Below, one piece after another: positions 33,012 through 46,768 of a DNA stretch of 64,000 nt. Within the stretch, counting starts at the first letter, position 1. Each line of letters starts with the position of its first letter. The stretch lies in assembly GCF_020520425.1 (NCBI RefSeq), contig NC_079492.1:144057861-144121860 (forward strand). Reading direction: 5' to 3'. A model generated the notes under the pieces. It made no database searches. It saw only the letters and a program-made list of their open reading frames with translations, and was not told where the DNA came from. Source of the stretch: Spinacia oleracea. Lineage: Eukaryota; Streptophyta; Magnoliopsida; Caryophyllales; Amaranthaceae. A program made the position numbers and the translations under genes.

Positions 33012-36000
33012 TCACCGTTTCTTGTTTTTCTTCTTCTGCTTCACTTGTCTCTCTAAACTTTTAAGCCGTTGACTAAGAACTGCAGATGATGACGTTGATG
33101 ATGATGACGATGTTGTTTTTCCATCGACAGGTTTTGCTTGATCAGCAGATGAGGATACGGGAGCAGGAATTTTTGGCCGAGAGGCTGCAGCTGCTTTTTT
33201 TATCGCTTCTAAGAGGGAGAAGGCAGGTGTGTTTTGTGCGGTGCCAGGGGGTGGCACCGGTATATTAGGGACTCCCAAGGCCTTTTTCAAACCAGGAATT
33301 TTAAGCACTGCAGATTTTAGATTCACAAACTTGTCACAAAAATTATGTCATGAGATCTGAGTTACATTCATTAATGTTAAATCCTAGAAACAGCTTTGGT
33401 ATTGTATCATTCTAACAAGATACTACGTAGATTATAATCCCTTCATCCGAAATTAATAGTCAAGTGTGCTATTTTCGGTGGTCCAGGAAAATATGTCACT
33501 TACTCCGTATCTCATTGTAATGGTTTATGACTTTATGATTGAATTTTCTAACATGTAACTGTTAAAATTAAGTGATGGGGTGATTGAAAGAAATAACCAA
33601 CTAGTATAAAGTACATTATGCCTATACGGTGGGCAGAAAAGCAGAATGCAGAACTTACCAGCTCCATATGTGAATGAGAAGATATTAGATGTAATCCAAT
33701 AACAAAATATAGCCTGCACAGACAAACATGAAAATTTAATACTCACATTTCCTACTAATGATGGATGATATGCACATAACAAAATATGGACATAAATGAA
33801 AAAGTGCGGTAGATGTCCACAGCCAGAGTGATTATATACCACAGCTTTAAACTTCTACAAATACTGTTAACATTTGAGTTTTAATTCATTATGTAGTTGC
33901 TTCTCGTCTAAAATAACTCACTATGCATGCCTTCAACCAAGCCCAACCTCCTGCACTACGCCTCCCGAATGCTCATACAGATGGCAGACAAAAATTTCTT
34001 TGATTGAAAAAAATAGAATATTCTTGTCCATTTTTACAAGCCGAAGATCAATATGAGTACATACACAGTACACATCTCGTAGATGTAAATGACCTAAAAA
34101 ACATGTATTACCCCATACCCACAAACTGCAGTGATTTTTGCAATTAACCCACGGCCATTTTCATAAGCCATTTTTAGAATTCAGTAAGGCAAGAAATGAA
34201 TACTCCACAAACGTACTTGCATACTACCATCGTAAGATTAAGTTATTTAACATGGAAATAACTCAGAACATGCCACTTGCCACTGAAGTGACCGGAAAAT
34301 GTATTGTTAAGAGCACAGTAATGCATTTAAAGCAAAGGAGCACAATATAAATGAAAAACATACATACAAAAAAACACGAACTGCCCGTTTGGTAGCCAGT
34401 CATAAATGATGTCAATGGGAATGAATTTGTATGTAAATTTGTAAAGAAAATCACTATCCATTCCTATGGTAATGCTAGTCCACTCAAAATTATCTACTTT
34501 TCTTCATAAATTCATTACCATCCATTACCATTTGGGTAGTGGTATTGGGTCGGAATGCAAATTTATGAAGAAAAACACCAAGTTTGAGATGAGGTTTCAT
34601 TACCAACGAAATTATGATTTCCATATATATGTTTATATTAGGAAATAGCCTTGTATAGTAAGCAATGTATAATTAGCTTAATTAGCTTAATTAGCTTCCT
34701 ACTTTCCTTATATTTATCCATAGATTACGCATATTGTTATGCACATAATTCTGTAAATAATTACTGATTAGTGTAATCAATAATAATCACGAACTGATTT
34801 CCTACATGGTATCCGTTAGATTAACCATCCTCTAAACCCAATCATCTTCCTCCTCCTCTCATTCCCTTCTCTCGCCGGTTCCCTTCCATTGCTGACAAAA
34901 CGAATTTTCACTCTGCCCTCACTGTCACCAATGTAAAATCCCTCATCCCCATCACATTGGACATGGAAACTGGTCAAAACCACTACTCTTTCTAAGGGTC
35001 AAGTAAGGGTGCATTCGATGCTTGAACACATAATACCTCCTACCGAGGCTACGAAAATTGCAGCGTACAAAGCTTCCAAAACCGCTACCCTTCTGGAAAC
35101 GACTCTCGACGCAGTCGTCCTACAATGGATATATGCATCAGTATCCATCCATCCTGACTTGGCAGAGAAAGTAAGCATTGCATGGCAGCGGGGTCGCTCA
35201 CATATTTCAGGATAACAGGAATTTGAGGGTCGCGTACCTTGAATCAGAATTCACCACCACCAAAATGGTGGAATTCTCCTCTTTTATCGCCTACTACAAC
35301 CGCCTGAAATCCCTAAGGTGGTCAGCTTGCCAACATCGGGGCTCCGGTCGATGTATACGCCACCTTGCGCGGTTATCTGAAGAATACACACACTTCTTCA
35401 CCATTATCCAGCACAAGGATAATTTGCCGTTATTTGGTGAAGTGTGCTCCAGGTTGAAACTTGAGGACACGACATCCAAGGAGATGGCTCGTGAATCAAG
35501 GTCGACGACGCTCCTTGTTGATGATGATTCATCCTCATAACCACCACAACACCATCATGGAGGTGATAATAGTTCTAATGGTCGTAATCCTGCTTATCAT
35601 GATACCCGTGATAATCGTAACAGCAGAAACAATCGCGGCAAGGGTACTCACAACAATTCCCACCGTAGTCGTGGCAATTACTCACAAACATTCACCAGTG
35701 GCCCAACCGCCTTACCCGCGTTGGCCATACCCTACCTGGCATCCCCAAACAGTGAGCCATGCCGCCTTGTCCCTACCCCACTGGATCGCGGCAACGTCCA
35801 CCAAAGCCAAATAGCAGTGGTAATGGTGGCATTCTTGACTCACGACCTTCTCATTCATAAGTGCAACTGACATATAAGCTGCTAAGCACACACTCTCTCT
35901 CCATCACACGTATGACAACCGGTACATGGACCTTGGCGGTACCCATGGATAAAAAATGCGGTATCAGTCACGGTCACGGAGTCTCAGTAACGGAAATGAT

Positions 36001-39000
36001 GCGTTAGTCGCGGACGGTGTAGTTGTTGTCGCGTAGGAATTTGAAATTTGAAAAAGAAGCCCCATATCAGCCCCACTCACTACCCACCCTAGTCCCCCTA
36101 CCCTAAACCGTATGCGTGACATAATCAAATGAATTCCTTTGTCTACCTTCTCTCTTGTTTTAGATCTGAAAATGGAGTTCTCTATTCTTTTTCAGTGGAG
36201 TTTCTCCATTTCTTTCCTTTTTCCCTTTCTTTTTGTCGAAAACATGGAAATTCGGCCGGAAACCGAGTAGATGTGAGGTTAATAACTTTTAATGCGGACA
36301 AAATTCGTTCGGATCGGTTGAACCGGCCGAGATCTCACCGTTTTTAAAAACACCTTTACAACTCGGGATATCTCGTATCGCCGGCCTCCAAAACCTAGTT
36401 AACTCAGGCGATACGAGTTAAATCGGGCGAGTTTTTACACCATGGCGCTACCTCTCACATGACTGCCAATACATGTACTCCTACGTTTATTTTAATTTGA
36501 GCAAAAATATTGATATAGTTGTTGGTACTTGGTAATAGTAGCACTTTTCCAATTCGCAACTATGGTAATACTTCTCTTACCCCGCCTAACCCCCTTTACA
36601 TCTCAAGAATGTATTACATGCTCCAAAACTCATCAAAAACCTTATTTTCGTCCACAAATGCACTAATTATAGTAATTTTTCCTACCTTCTTTTCGTCCAC
36701 AAATTCACTAATTATAGTAATTTTTCTTGTTGAGTTTAATCCTCCTGGGTCTCCTGTGAAGGATTTACAAAAAGGGAGCCGCCTAGTGAGGTGTGAGAGC
36801 ACAGGGGGAACTATACCCCATTTATGGCATTCTCGCCTAGGGCATCTCGGAAATGCGTACTTAGCTCTCTTTGTTGTAGTGATTTGCTTAAATGTGAAAA
36901 GGCTCGAACTTCATTGTATTCTTCTTATCCCCTGGGGAAGCACATTAAGTTGTCATTTCATGATTCTATGCCATTTATTACTATGCCTTTTGATATTATT
37001 CAAAGTGATTTATGAACAATTTCAACTACAATTTCATGATGGTTATTAAAATCGCGATTCAAATCTTAGAATCTTACGATTCAAATATGGTCTTGCAATT
37101 AGATTTACGATTTTACACTTTTTCCTTGACTAGCTAAAACCTCGTAAATTTGAATCATGTTCGAGAAAATTATTACTAGATAAACATAGTTAATTATTGC
37201 TTATTTAGCTATTGAACAAGTATATATATTTCAGTTATTAAGTTTTCACCTACTCCCTCCGTTCCGGAATACTCGCACCGCTTTCCTAGTAAAGTTGTCC
37301 CAAATTACTCGCACCGTTTCCTTAGTTTTAAAAAGCGCGCTTTTTTGCGCTTAAAGCTCGGAAGCTCAGAAGAAGCGCGACTTCCTAGCGCTTCGGTGCT
37401 TCTGCGCTTCCTAACGCAAAAGTTCTGCCAGCCGAAGCCTAGCGACATACAAGAAGCGCGCCTTCCTAGCGCTTCGATGCTTCTGCGCTTCCTAGCGCTT
37501 TTGCGCTTCTTGTAGTCTGGGCACATCATACCCTTCTTTTTTATAAAAAATAAAGCCACGTGACTCTAATCTTCTTTTTTAAAGTATGACGTGATTTCTT
37601 TTTTTTTGAAAAGCGAATATTTTGGAAGTTTTTGAAAACCCTAGTGCAATTTTCTCCCGTAGCTGGATTTCTCTAGCCTTCTCGCCGGATTTCTCCCGTC
37701 GGATTCTGAATTTTTCTTTCATCGTTTTGATTTCTCTTTTTTCATCTTTTCTTTCCATAGTTTCTGAACTTTTGAAAATTTATTACTTCTTTCCGGGTGC
37801 GCTTCGCCTACGAAAAGCGTGCGCTTTCGCTTTGCGCTTAAGCTCCAGGGCCATTTTGCGCTTCAGTGCGCTTTCCGCTTTATAAAACTAAGACCGTTTC
37901 TATAAATGGAAATTTTTTATTGATATTTTACTTACCTATGGACCCACCTACATCCCTACTCCCTAAAAAAACATTAAAAAGTGAATCATTTTCCACTATC
38001 TCTTTGAAAAATTGACACATTTTCCACCATCTATATTAAAAAAATACCCCCCTATCAACTACCATCAAATTAAATAATAAGTCTGTTACATCACATTAAA
38101 CTCTGTGCCGGTCAAACTGGTTCGAGTATTCCGGGACGGGGAAAGTACAATATAAACACTTTAAATGAAATTTGAGAATAAAATCTTGATTATACTTGTT
38201 CACGATTCGATTTTACGATTGAATTCTAAGAGTCCCTCCTGATTCAAAATAGAATCCCGATTTAATATAACCTTGGTAACATGGGCTTGACACTTAAACA
38301 TGCATATTTGTTATCAATTGACTGACGCTGACACTTAGCAAAACAAATTTGTATACAATACTAAGTTTGAGTAACACAGGCTAGAACCGAAGACGTTGAA
38401 TATTGGGGTGAAAGCAAAATATGATGGGAGGCAGCATGAAGGGAAGAGATCAAACTTTTTTCCACTCAGTACTCTTGCCTCCAATTTGCCATAATACTTA
38501 TAAACCTATGTTTTGACTTTTTGTACTATTCACTAATTAATTTTGACTTCTTTTACCTAATATATTTAAAAGAAAATTTAATTGTAAAATGCTATTAGAG
38601 TAATTTCTAATGCATAGTTTCAAATATAATTTTTTAAATTAATTTTACTAATAGATAATTAAAGAAAGTAATGGTCAAAGATGGATGTTGATAAGGATGC
38701 AAGTAACAATGCATCTACTGCGAAACGGAAGTAGTATAAAAAAAGCATCAACGCAATTCGGAGTTCCCTGCACCTTAAGAGCGCCTAGTGCAACAATAAA
38801 AAAATTGATACGCGCCTCAGATGTGCCTCTTTGAAATATCTCTTCCTAGAACACAATGAAGCATGACCCTAACGCCTTGTACCTAAGGCGCACTTTTTTA
38901 AAACCGTGGAGGCACCAGAAATTGATCTTGCTTTTCCAAAAAGTAGCATTTAAAATATGAACCAAAGTTGTTTTCAGCTCTCCATCATAGTACAGATAAT

Positions 39001-42000
39001 ACTTGTCTAAGGGTCCAACCGCTCATTTGATGTTCAACACTATTTTCAAGAAGACATAGAGCAGGCCGCTTGAGTTGTAGGAAAAGAACATTAAAGGACA
39101 GCAAGCAAGAACAAATGCAAGTATGCAACAACAGTGCATCTACCTGCACCTGTAATTCAAAAAGAAGAAGCCTCCCGAGGCAACTAGGCAAGGTCTCCAT
39201 AAACTAGTTATTCGAATTACTGCTCTACTTCAACTCTTCAAGAGTCAATCGTGCAACAAATTTCAAGAAGATTTACTTTATTCACCAGATTGCTAGAGAT
39301 GTATCTCAACCCAATGGTCAGACCGCTCAGACGGCCTTTCTTTGGACTAGGACTAATTTCAAAACAAAGGTGCAAGTCACTATCCTCACTAATCACCAGC
39401 CAACCAGACAAAACGATTTAAATCCCAAACATATATAATATAACTACATCAAATCCAATTGACAATTTTTTTAACAAAGTTAAGTGGAGAAAGTACCTGT
39501 GGAAAGTTCATGGTGAATGGAACAGTAAGAACTGCAAGCCCTCTTGAAAACTTTTTCATGGTGCTAGCAACAGGATTACCTTCCATACCTTCCTGCATAT
39601 TGAACTGACACAAGATAGAAGGGTACTAGTTAGTGAACAAAGACACAAAACAGAGTGTCACACAGATAATGCACATCAGAAGAGATAAGACATGCGTTGA
39701 ACATATACAAGCCTTGTACAAAACTCCAGGACAAAATTTACAGTTTAGAAAAATAAATGCCTACCTCCACAGTAATCAGAAAAGTCATTGCTGTCAAAAC
39801 AGGAAGGATATACCTAGCATCCGGAATTGACAGATCAGTAAACCAAAAAGCTCCACCATTTTTAAATGATGGAACCTTTTCTGCCATATTCGATATCTGC
39901 ATATATAGAGTTTGTCATAACTCATAAGTATATGTATTTCCCATAGCATGCACCACAAGAAAATATAAGAACTTTCAACTTACAGCTAAGAAAAAACTGA
40001 TGAAGACAGGACCTTGAATGAGAAGCCCCTTAAGCGGAGTAAATGGTGTAACACCATATCTGCATTTAATATATTATTAGCACATACACGCGGAAAACAC
40101 GAAAGTAAGGAATGCATTAGAAGCAGAAAAGTATCACCAACAGAAAAAACATGTAAATACATAAGTAATTTTGACTACCTTCCCAAACTCATACAAATTC
40201 ACTTACATACCTTTACATAAAGCTTATACAAGTAGTCTCAAATAATAAATGGCTCATCTTCTATGCTTACCTGCCAAGGAAAACTTCCTTTAAACTACTC
40301 CCTCTTTTCTCCTCCTCCACATTAATCCCTTTCCCCTCTGTAACCTCCCCCCCTCCCCCCGGCTCCCTAACCAAAACAGACACTGAGACACCATCCCTAT
40401 ACAAAGAACTAGAGCAGTACAGTGAACAATAGATTTGGAGTTTAAGCCATCTTGTGAACTTTTTAATCTTCATAGCATCCTTAACAATGTGAACGATTAA
40501 CTACAAGTCTATAACTAGTACAAGTACTTTCTCAAGTCAGAAATACTGATATGCAATACACACGACACGGCGGTACATAGTCTAGTTAAAAGTAATGCTG
40601 TGTACGCAGTGTACCTCTAGATATCTCCAAACCCTGCCCATGGAAAGAATCATACTGGGTTATTGTTGTTGTACATAATACTCACTCCAATATAAACCCA
40701 TCAATTTAAATTTTATTTAGCATTTAATATATGTAACCCCAAAAACCAATGTCATATCTCAAGTCTCAACTGTATGCAACACCAGTCCTAAGAACTAACT
40801 ACGTGTTCAAATGGGAGACAAAATAGATTTTGATGTTTTGCAATATATAATACCTAAAAAAAATGAACAAAATTATAAATCATGGGAAATTCCAAGTTAC
40901 ATGCCAAAAGGCAAATTTCACAACGCTTTGGTGAAAAATAATATACATGTACCTAAGAGACCTCAACCAGAAACTTCAAGTGCATATGAAATCCCTGAGC
41001 ATAGGGTCATATCAACCTGTAGAGTATGAAAAGTTGCCTATCTAAAGTAGGTCGTTGCTTAGTCCAATCTAGTAGACCCAAGGTCACACAATAAAGAACA
41101 TAATTAAGGGCTCTAAATGTTAGGAGTTTAAGTCAGAGTGTGACCTATGCAATTGGATAACCCAAAGCACACAACTTAAATCCCAAAAGTTAATATTCTA
41201 AATCAGGGCTCTAGGCATAAAATTCCCAGTACTTACAGAAATAATGCAAAGCCTTTTTTGTTTTAATCATACAGTTGATAGACAGGCATCTAAATTTGTT
41301 GAAATATTAAGGACATTCCCGCCATCCCTTCCCAACCTGCCCCTCAGACAAGTTTGTCTCCAGTTGATCGACAGCCACCTAGAGTTTATTCATCAGTGCT
41401 TCATGAAGTGCACATCATTCAGCTCCAGAGGTCCAACTTAAAGCACACTGTGAGAACAGCATGTGAAACTACAAAGTACAAATGAATAAAAACATGTCCA
41501 TAAGTTACACAGCTCCGGCAATCTGGAAGTCAGGATCTGTAACATTAGGTCCAGTCTAACCAATCTATTTAGAGACTATAGCCATTACGAAATAGCAATT
41601 TAAGCAGCTTGCTCTGACTCTGGCAGAGAGCCATAAATATATCCATTCAACAAGATAACAACGCATCACTATCTGACACAGCACATAACAAACATAGAAA
41701 TTCATATACTGATGCATGACTTACTCTTTGAATATCACATTCATCTTCTGTTTCCCTTCCATGACATTACCCTGTAGAGAAACACCAAAGACGCTTAGGG
41801 CTTATTGACCAGACACAAACCTAAAAATCAAGAAAGTCCCTAGAGCCAAGACAAAGTAATCCGGTATTGATAGTCTGATCTGAACAGAAGTCGTGGTAAA
41901 AATGTAATAATTCAAACAAATGAAAGAAAAAATAACAAAAAGAACAGTTAACAGTACCGAGGATTCCATCTCTGCCTTGATTTCCTCAAGACGTGGCCTC

Positions 42001-42801
42001 ATAAGCTGAAAATAACAAATGGTTTCATGTTACATGAAGTATAAGACATACTTTCACTTTGATGATAGGTGCATTAAGTGCTTATTAATGTTGCAACAAG
42101 AAGGCTAAAGATGGTGAAAAAAGTTTGGATGTCAATATATCAATACCGTCAACTTGGCGGTGGCTTTGAGCTGACTTATCAGGAACGGAACAGTCATCCC
42201 ACGAATCATTAAAGTCGTAAGAGCTATTGAAGCCCACCTATATCAATGACAAATTCCACATCAGAACTCCATCTAAGAAGTGTTCAAAACCAATAACGGA
42301 ACAAAGAAGAATCGTTTCAGATCATCACCAATTTAAACCAGTAAACGAGTGAACACTGTCAATCAAATACTGCAAAGCAGCAACTGGAATAGCAGAATCC
42401 GCAGCAGCAGTCGCGACTTCACTCAGAACAGGAGCCTGAGAAGCAACCGCCTCCACCGTGGAATCACTAATAACCCCAGCAACATCACTAATAAAACCAA
42501 CCTTCTCCGAATCTTCACCAATCGAAGTTGACATATATCTACGAAAACTAATACCCCCATTTCCATGTCCAGGGAAAAACGACCTCTGATGTTGAAATAA
42601 GCTACGGGTTGCCATGGAATTGTTGGTATAAGTCCCAAAAGACCTCCTTTGGGCTAAAAAATCATCGATTTTACTCCTTGACGATGGTGATTCATGTTTA
42701 TCATTGTTTTTATCATGGTCATGGGAAATGTAGCTAAAACTAGGATTGATTCGTTTAGCTAAAAGGGTAGCTCGAGTACAAACACTACGCCTATAAGCCA
42801 T
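33012..42801 (-). CDS. Mitochondrial inner-membrane insertase OXA1
   Basis: Nine coding exons: 42329-42801, 42147-42237, 41958-42005, 41725-41771, 39984-40059, 39765-39896, 39497-39604, 33659-33713 and 33012-33307. All use GT-AG and the phases close to 441 residues. The first ~155 residues are a Ser/Arg-rich mitochondrial presequence and linker. The YidC/Oxa1 core follows: WWASIALTTLMIRG, KATAKLT, GVTPFTPLKGLLIQGPVF, the membrane hairpin before MAEKVPSFKNGG, QEGMEGNP, and AIFCYWITSNIFSF. The tail ends KQKKKNKKR, the basic region that binds the mitoribosome in this family. It inserts mitochondrially made proteins such as Cox2 subunits into the inner membrane. Intron 8 (5.8 kb) is swollen by repeats. 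The start is the ATG at 42801. Confidence 0.95.
34630..37020 (+). mobile_element. Partial Copia element in OXA1 intron 8, fossil
   Basis: A 5' LTR of about 177 bp (34630-34806, TGTTTATATT...CCTACA) is followed by a TGGTATC primer-binding site. After that come stretches resembling Copia gag (about 34980-35820) and the pre-integrase/integrase region (about 36750-37015, HLWHSRLGHL). Non-element sequence seems to interrupt it around 35930-36480. The 3' half and 3' LTR are missing. It is broken in several places and inserted antisense to OXA1. Confidence 0.75.
37251..38147. mobile_element. Stowaway MITE split by a hAT-like element
   Basis: The ends are CTCCCTCCGTTCCGGAATAC and GTATTCCGGGACGGGGAAAG next to TA. 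Its centre is occupied by the element at 37321-37892. Both lie in OXA1 intron 8. Confidence 0.85.
37321..37892. mobile_element. hAT-like element with GCGCTT-rich interior
   Basis: The ends are CTTAGTTTTAAAAAGCG and CGCTTTATAAAACTAAG. The exact 8-bp duplication ACCGTTTC flanks it (37313-37320 and 37893-37900). The interior is packed with AGCGCTTC/GAAGCGC words, including a repeated block of about 35 bp (around 37385 and 37470). Around 37620-37790 lies sequence of different character (AAACCCTAG and CT-rich) that looks like a captured gene leader. Confidence 0.88.
38148..39496. other. Remainder of OXA1 intron 8
   Basis: Repetitive AT-rich sequence. A stretch near 38760-38910 with GCGCCTAGTGC and AAGGCGCACTTTTTTAAAAC looks like another old repeat. 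No exon is seen. Confidence 0.4.
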
Positions 42802-43230
42802 CTTCAATTATCAAAATTAAATTAAAAAAATCTCACTCTATCAATCAATCAATCAAACTTTCATATATCATCACCAAAATCAAAACCCTGAAATGATCAA
42901 ATCACCCACAAACAGAAAAATGAAATACATAAGTTAGCATCAATCATAAAAGTTCAGATCTTATAAATAAAAGTATAAAAACCCCACAAAATGTGAGAAT
43001 ATGAACTAGGGTTTAGGGTTTAAGGAAACCAAGTAATACAGGAAACTAACCTTTAGAGCACAGTTTGAGAGTGGAGGAGAGAGAAAATGAGTGTCGAAGA
43101 ATTGGGAAAAGTGTGGGCGCATGGAACATCGGCAAAGTAGAAGGAGGGAAGTGGGGCTGGCTGGCTGCGTGCGCTTTGATCTGCTGCAGCGAGACACCGT
43201 CCTCCTCCGGAATGTTGGCGGCGTATCTCG
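42802..43230 (-). other. OXA1 5' UTR with probable intron
   Basis: A donor AAAG|GTTAGT (43051/43050) and an acceptor TTTCAG|GGTTTT (about 42891) define a likely 5' UTR intron of about 160 bp. It contains AAACCCTAA-type words common in plant leaders. The transcription start is not resolved. Confidence 0.5.
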
Positions 43231-44380
43231 ATATATTTTTTTATCTTTTCTTATTTTTGGCAATTGTTAATTTGTTTATTTTCTCTTTAACGCAAATGTG
43301 AAAAGACGAGAACACCCAAACAAAATTACGAGTAGTAGCTCTCACGTTTTTTGTCAAATCGGTAGATCATGCATTTTTTTACGTATTTTTTAGAGCACTC
43401 TCACCGATACGAGGAGAAATCTTTGAAGTAAAAATTGATGACCTAAATAAGTTCACAACACCTCACCCGTGGAGAAAACTAAAAGAAATGATGTTTCAAC
43501 TAAAATAAGTCTTCGCTCATGAGCCATGTAAGCCTCTTAAGCATCAGAAGTTGTAAGGAAAAAAAACCAGGAAATTTATAGTGAAACATCCAGTTTCATT
43601 GCTAACGCAACGTTTTGGTGCTGAAAATCGAAAAAATAAATTAATTAATCAGACTGACATGGCGTGTCAATGCGTCCAATGGGAGCGTGTCATCGTGTCC
43701 CTGACAGCCTTCTTGACCAATCAATTATTTTTTCACTTTAAATTGTAATTTAAACATTTATAATGGCTATTTTTAAATATTAATAATTTTTACGTTTATA
43801 AATAGAGACCCTTTTTTATATATTTAGGCGCACTTTAAAAGATAAAGTTTCTCTCACTAAATCCTTATTTGATGACGTTTGGCATCGCCGTTGTTGTAAA
43901 CGAAAGTGTAGATAATAGAGTGTGATAATCAACACACCATTGTACTTTTATGTGAGATCTGACGAGTAATCATGCTAAAAGATATGAAAGCCTAGAGGCT
44001 AACTATTAACGTACGAAGGTGGTAGGTACACCGTACATGCAATTTCTTTGATGTATGATTAACTGATAATCTTATCATCATAAATTTTACGAAAAAGTAT
44101 TAAAAAAAATACACATTGTAAAATAAGGATATAAAGATTCTCCAACTTTTTTTTATAATTATTCATAATATATTTGGTTAGAAATCTATGATACCTACCA
44201 TATCTACACATCATCATTTTGCAACATTAATTTTCATTATTATAATGTCTTGAGATAAAATCAATATTGATATCATTTGATTCATTTCCAATTAAACATT
44301 ATTTGTTACCATATCAAATATGCATTCCATTATTTTAAGGTAAATCCATGCTCATTTTGTTGAAAATCATCATAGAGTTC
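43231..44380. other. Intergenic between OXA1 and the protease
   Basis: No gene or clear transposon was recognised. It serves as the promoter region for the two divergent genes. A TATA-like TTATAAGTAAA stands at 44381. Confidence 0.4.
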
Positions 44381-44432
44381 TTATAAGTAAATACATCCAT
44401 TCAATTCTCCCATCTCACAAGCATTCTTCAAC

Positions 44433-46768
44433 ATGTTTCCCAACATTCTCCTTATCACCACCATTTCCTTCTTGGCCTTCTCTTTGGCTTCCTCGTCCCC
44501 TAGCAAAGGCTTAATTGCACCTCTTATCCCACCCACTTCTCCCCGTTCACCGTTTTATATCGAAATACTCAAAGAAAACAACATATTAATAACAAAAAAT
44601 GTCACTCTAAATCGAACCCATTACATGAAGTGGCTCCTAACAAAATATTCACCAGACGAATTTAGTGAGGTTTATTTTCAAAAGGATGCAGGTTATCATG
44701 TAATGGACATGTACATGGGTGATCCAGCACAACTAGTGTACGGTATTTTCGACACAGGGAGCGATATTGTATGGATTCAATGCACGCGACAAACAGGACA
44801 AAAGAAATTTCCATACTATAAATATTCTAAGTCGGATACTTATAAAAATGTCCAATGTGATGATAAGCAGAAATGCAACACAGACAATACATACATCTTA
44901 GGTTGTAAATCGTTACCTAACAATTGTGAATTTAAGGCCACATATGGGGATGCTACTAGTGCTTTTGGTGTCATGGCTACTGATATTATCACATTCAAAC
45001 CAGAGTGGGAGATCTTCCATGATTTTATCTTTGGGTGCAGCTTAAAAAATAGCAATAGCATGATGGGCGTCATAGGTGAGTTTTCAACTGTTTCTACAAC
45101 TTATAGAAAATATTGGTTTGCATATTTTTTTTTTGTTGATTAATTAGCTTATTTAGTACTTTTACTGCATCATTTCTCTATACAAAAGGACTTGCACGCA
45201 TTATGTGTACAACAAATTTAGTGTATATAGTTTTTGGTAATTTCTAACGTATTTTGAGAACTTTTACCAAATTTTTGTCAACTTTTAACGTGTTTTAATC
45301 TATTAATTACTTTAATACATTATTTAAATACTAACTTTGACCATATTTGTTAACCATTAATACTATATAAACACGAAAAATCATCATTTTAAATTTTTAA
45401 TTGTTGCCGGGTTAAACTCATAGTTATTTCAAAAATTAACTAATAGTAATACATAATGATCACGTTTTTTTATTTATATACGATTTTTTAATAATATTAC
45501 GTTTAATTAAAATAGTGTTGGTTAAAGTTAATACTTTATCGGTTCCGGTTTGTCCATCTTTTGTGATTCATACGTACATAAGAAAAATTATAGTCATGTG
45601 AAATCTTGATAGATTCATATCGATATATATTTTCTAAATATCAATATCTTTATAATTTTTACTTATACATAATTTAAAATTTTAAGAGTCAAAGTCGCCA
45701 TGTATTTGGGAGGGTAAAAGTCATCGTGGTACAATATTTAGGGAATACAATAGTGTAAAAAGTTAAAATAATACCTCTAATGAAAAACAAATGAAGTATT
45801 TGAATTATACTACCTCCGTTTCAAATAGTTCTTTACGCTTTGGAAAATGTGTTCAAAGTATAAAAACTTTGATCGTAAATTCTTACAATTATATACATCA
45901 AAACGTTATATGTAAGATCTTGTTAGATTGGTCTCGGGATTTATTTCCAGAATATCAAATTTTTATAATTTTTTGACACACGAAATTGGATATATTAGTA
46001 GTCAAATATTGCATTGGAGTTCGTGCAAATAGTAACTGTAAAGATCTTTTTGAAACGGAGGTAGTAAGTAATTGATGGATCTAACATTAACCAATTTAGG
46101 TTCCATCATTTTTTTGTACAGGTGCATCTAATAGTGGCTACTCACTCCCAAAACAACTATATCCAAACGATCCCAAGTTTTCATATTGTATCTCCGACAA
46201 CTTGTCCAAAACAAGCGTAGTCAAGTTCGGCCCAGCTGCAAACTTAAGTGGTGGTACCCTAGACATGATAAAGAACCTTCACACTGGCTTCTACTACCTT
46301 GACGTGCTCGCCGTTAAAGTCAACGGGCAAGATATCGACGTAAGACCAGTAGTGTTTGAGATGTCTAACGACGGGTCAAAAGGTTTTGTGACAGACTCTG
46401 GTACCACCTTCTCAGGTTTAACCTCAGTAGCATTTGATGCATTGAAGAGGAAAATAGAGCAATTTCTTGGTCCTTCAAAAAAATACATGATTTTCGAGAT
46501 TTGTTATCCTACCTCGAGATTTGGACCATGGCCTTGGCAACATGCAAGACCAACCATTGGGCTAGAGGTCACTAATTTTACCTTAGAATTCGAGGAGATT
46601 AGAGTTTGGCAGTTAATCCCAAATTCTAATATGGAATGTTTGCAAATGATGAGGGTTATGTCAGGGTTATCTATACTTGGATTTGAGCAGCTTTTAAATG
46701 TTAATGTTGGACATGATCCTAATCATAACCTCATGTATTTAGAAAAGACCACTTGTGAAACTACTTAG
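44433..46768 (+). CDS. Secreted aspartic protease, nepenthesin/CDR1-like (A1 family)
   Basis: Exons 44433-45075 and 46122-46768 join in phase (G|GT) to give 429 residues. Residues 1-22 look like a signal peptide, followed by a short prosegment. The two catalytic motifs are DTGSD (Asp107) and DSGTT (Asp306). YGDATSAFG matches the flap region of plant atypical aspartic proteases (usually YGDGS), and paired cysteines follow. The C-terminal part ends LGFEQLLNVNVGHD, the variant of the usual LGNFQQQN motif. Expected role: endopeptidase of the apoplast or endomembrane system, with substrates unknown. The single intron lies between the two catalytic halves and holds a Stowaway MITE. A TATA-like box lies about 45 bp before the ATG. 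Confidence 0.88.
45808..46066. mobile_element. Stowaway MITE in the protease intron
   Basis: The ends CTACCTCCGTTTCAAATAG and TTTTTGAAACGGAGGTAG are flanked by TA. It lies only about 55 bp from the acceptor at 46121. Confidence 0.88.

Noticed and set aside
42802-42807. OXA1 start two codons upstream of 42801
   Set aside because: That codon is TTG, not ATG; the first ATG in frame is at 42801.
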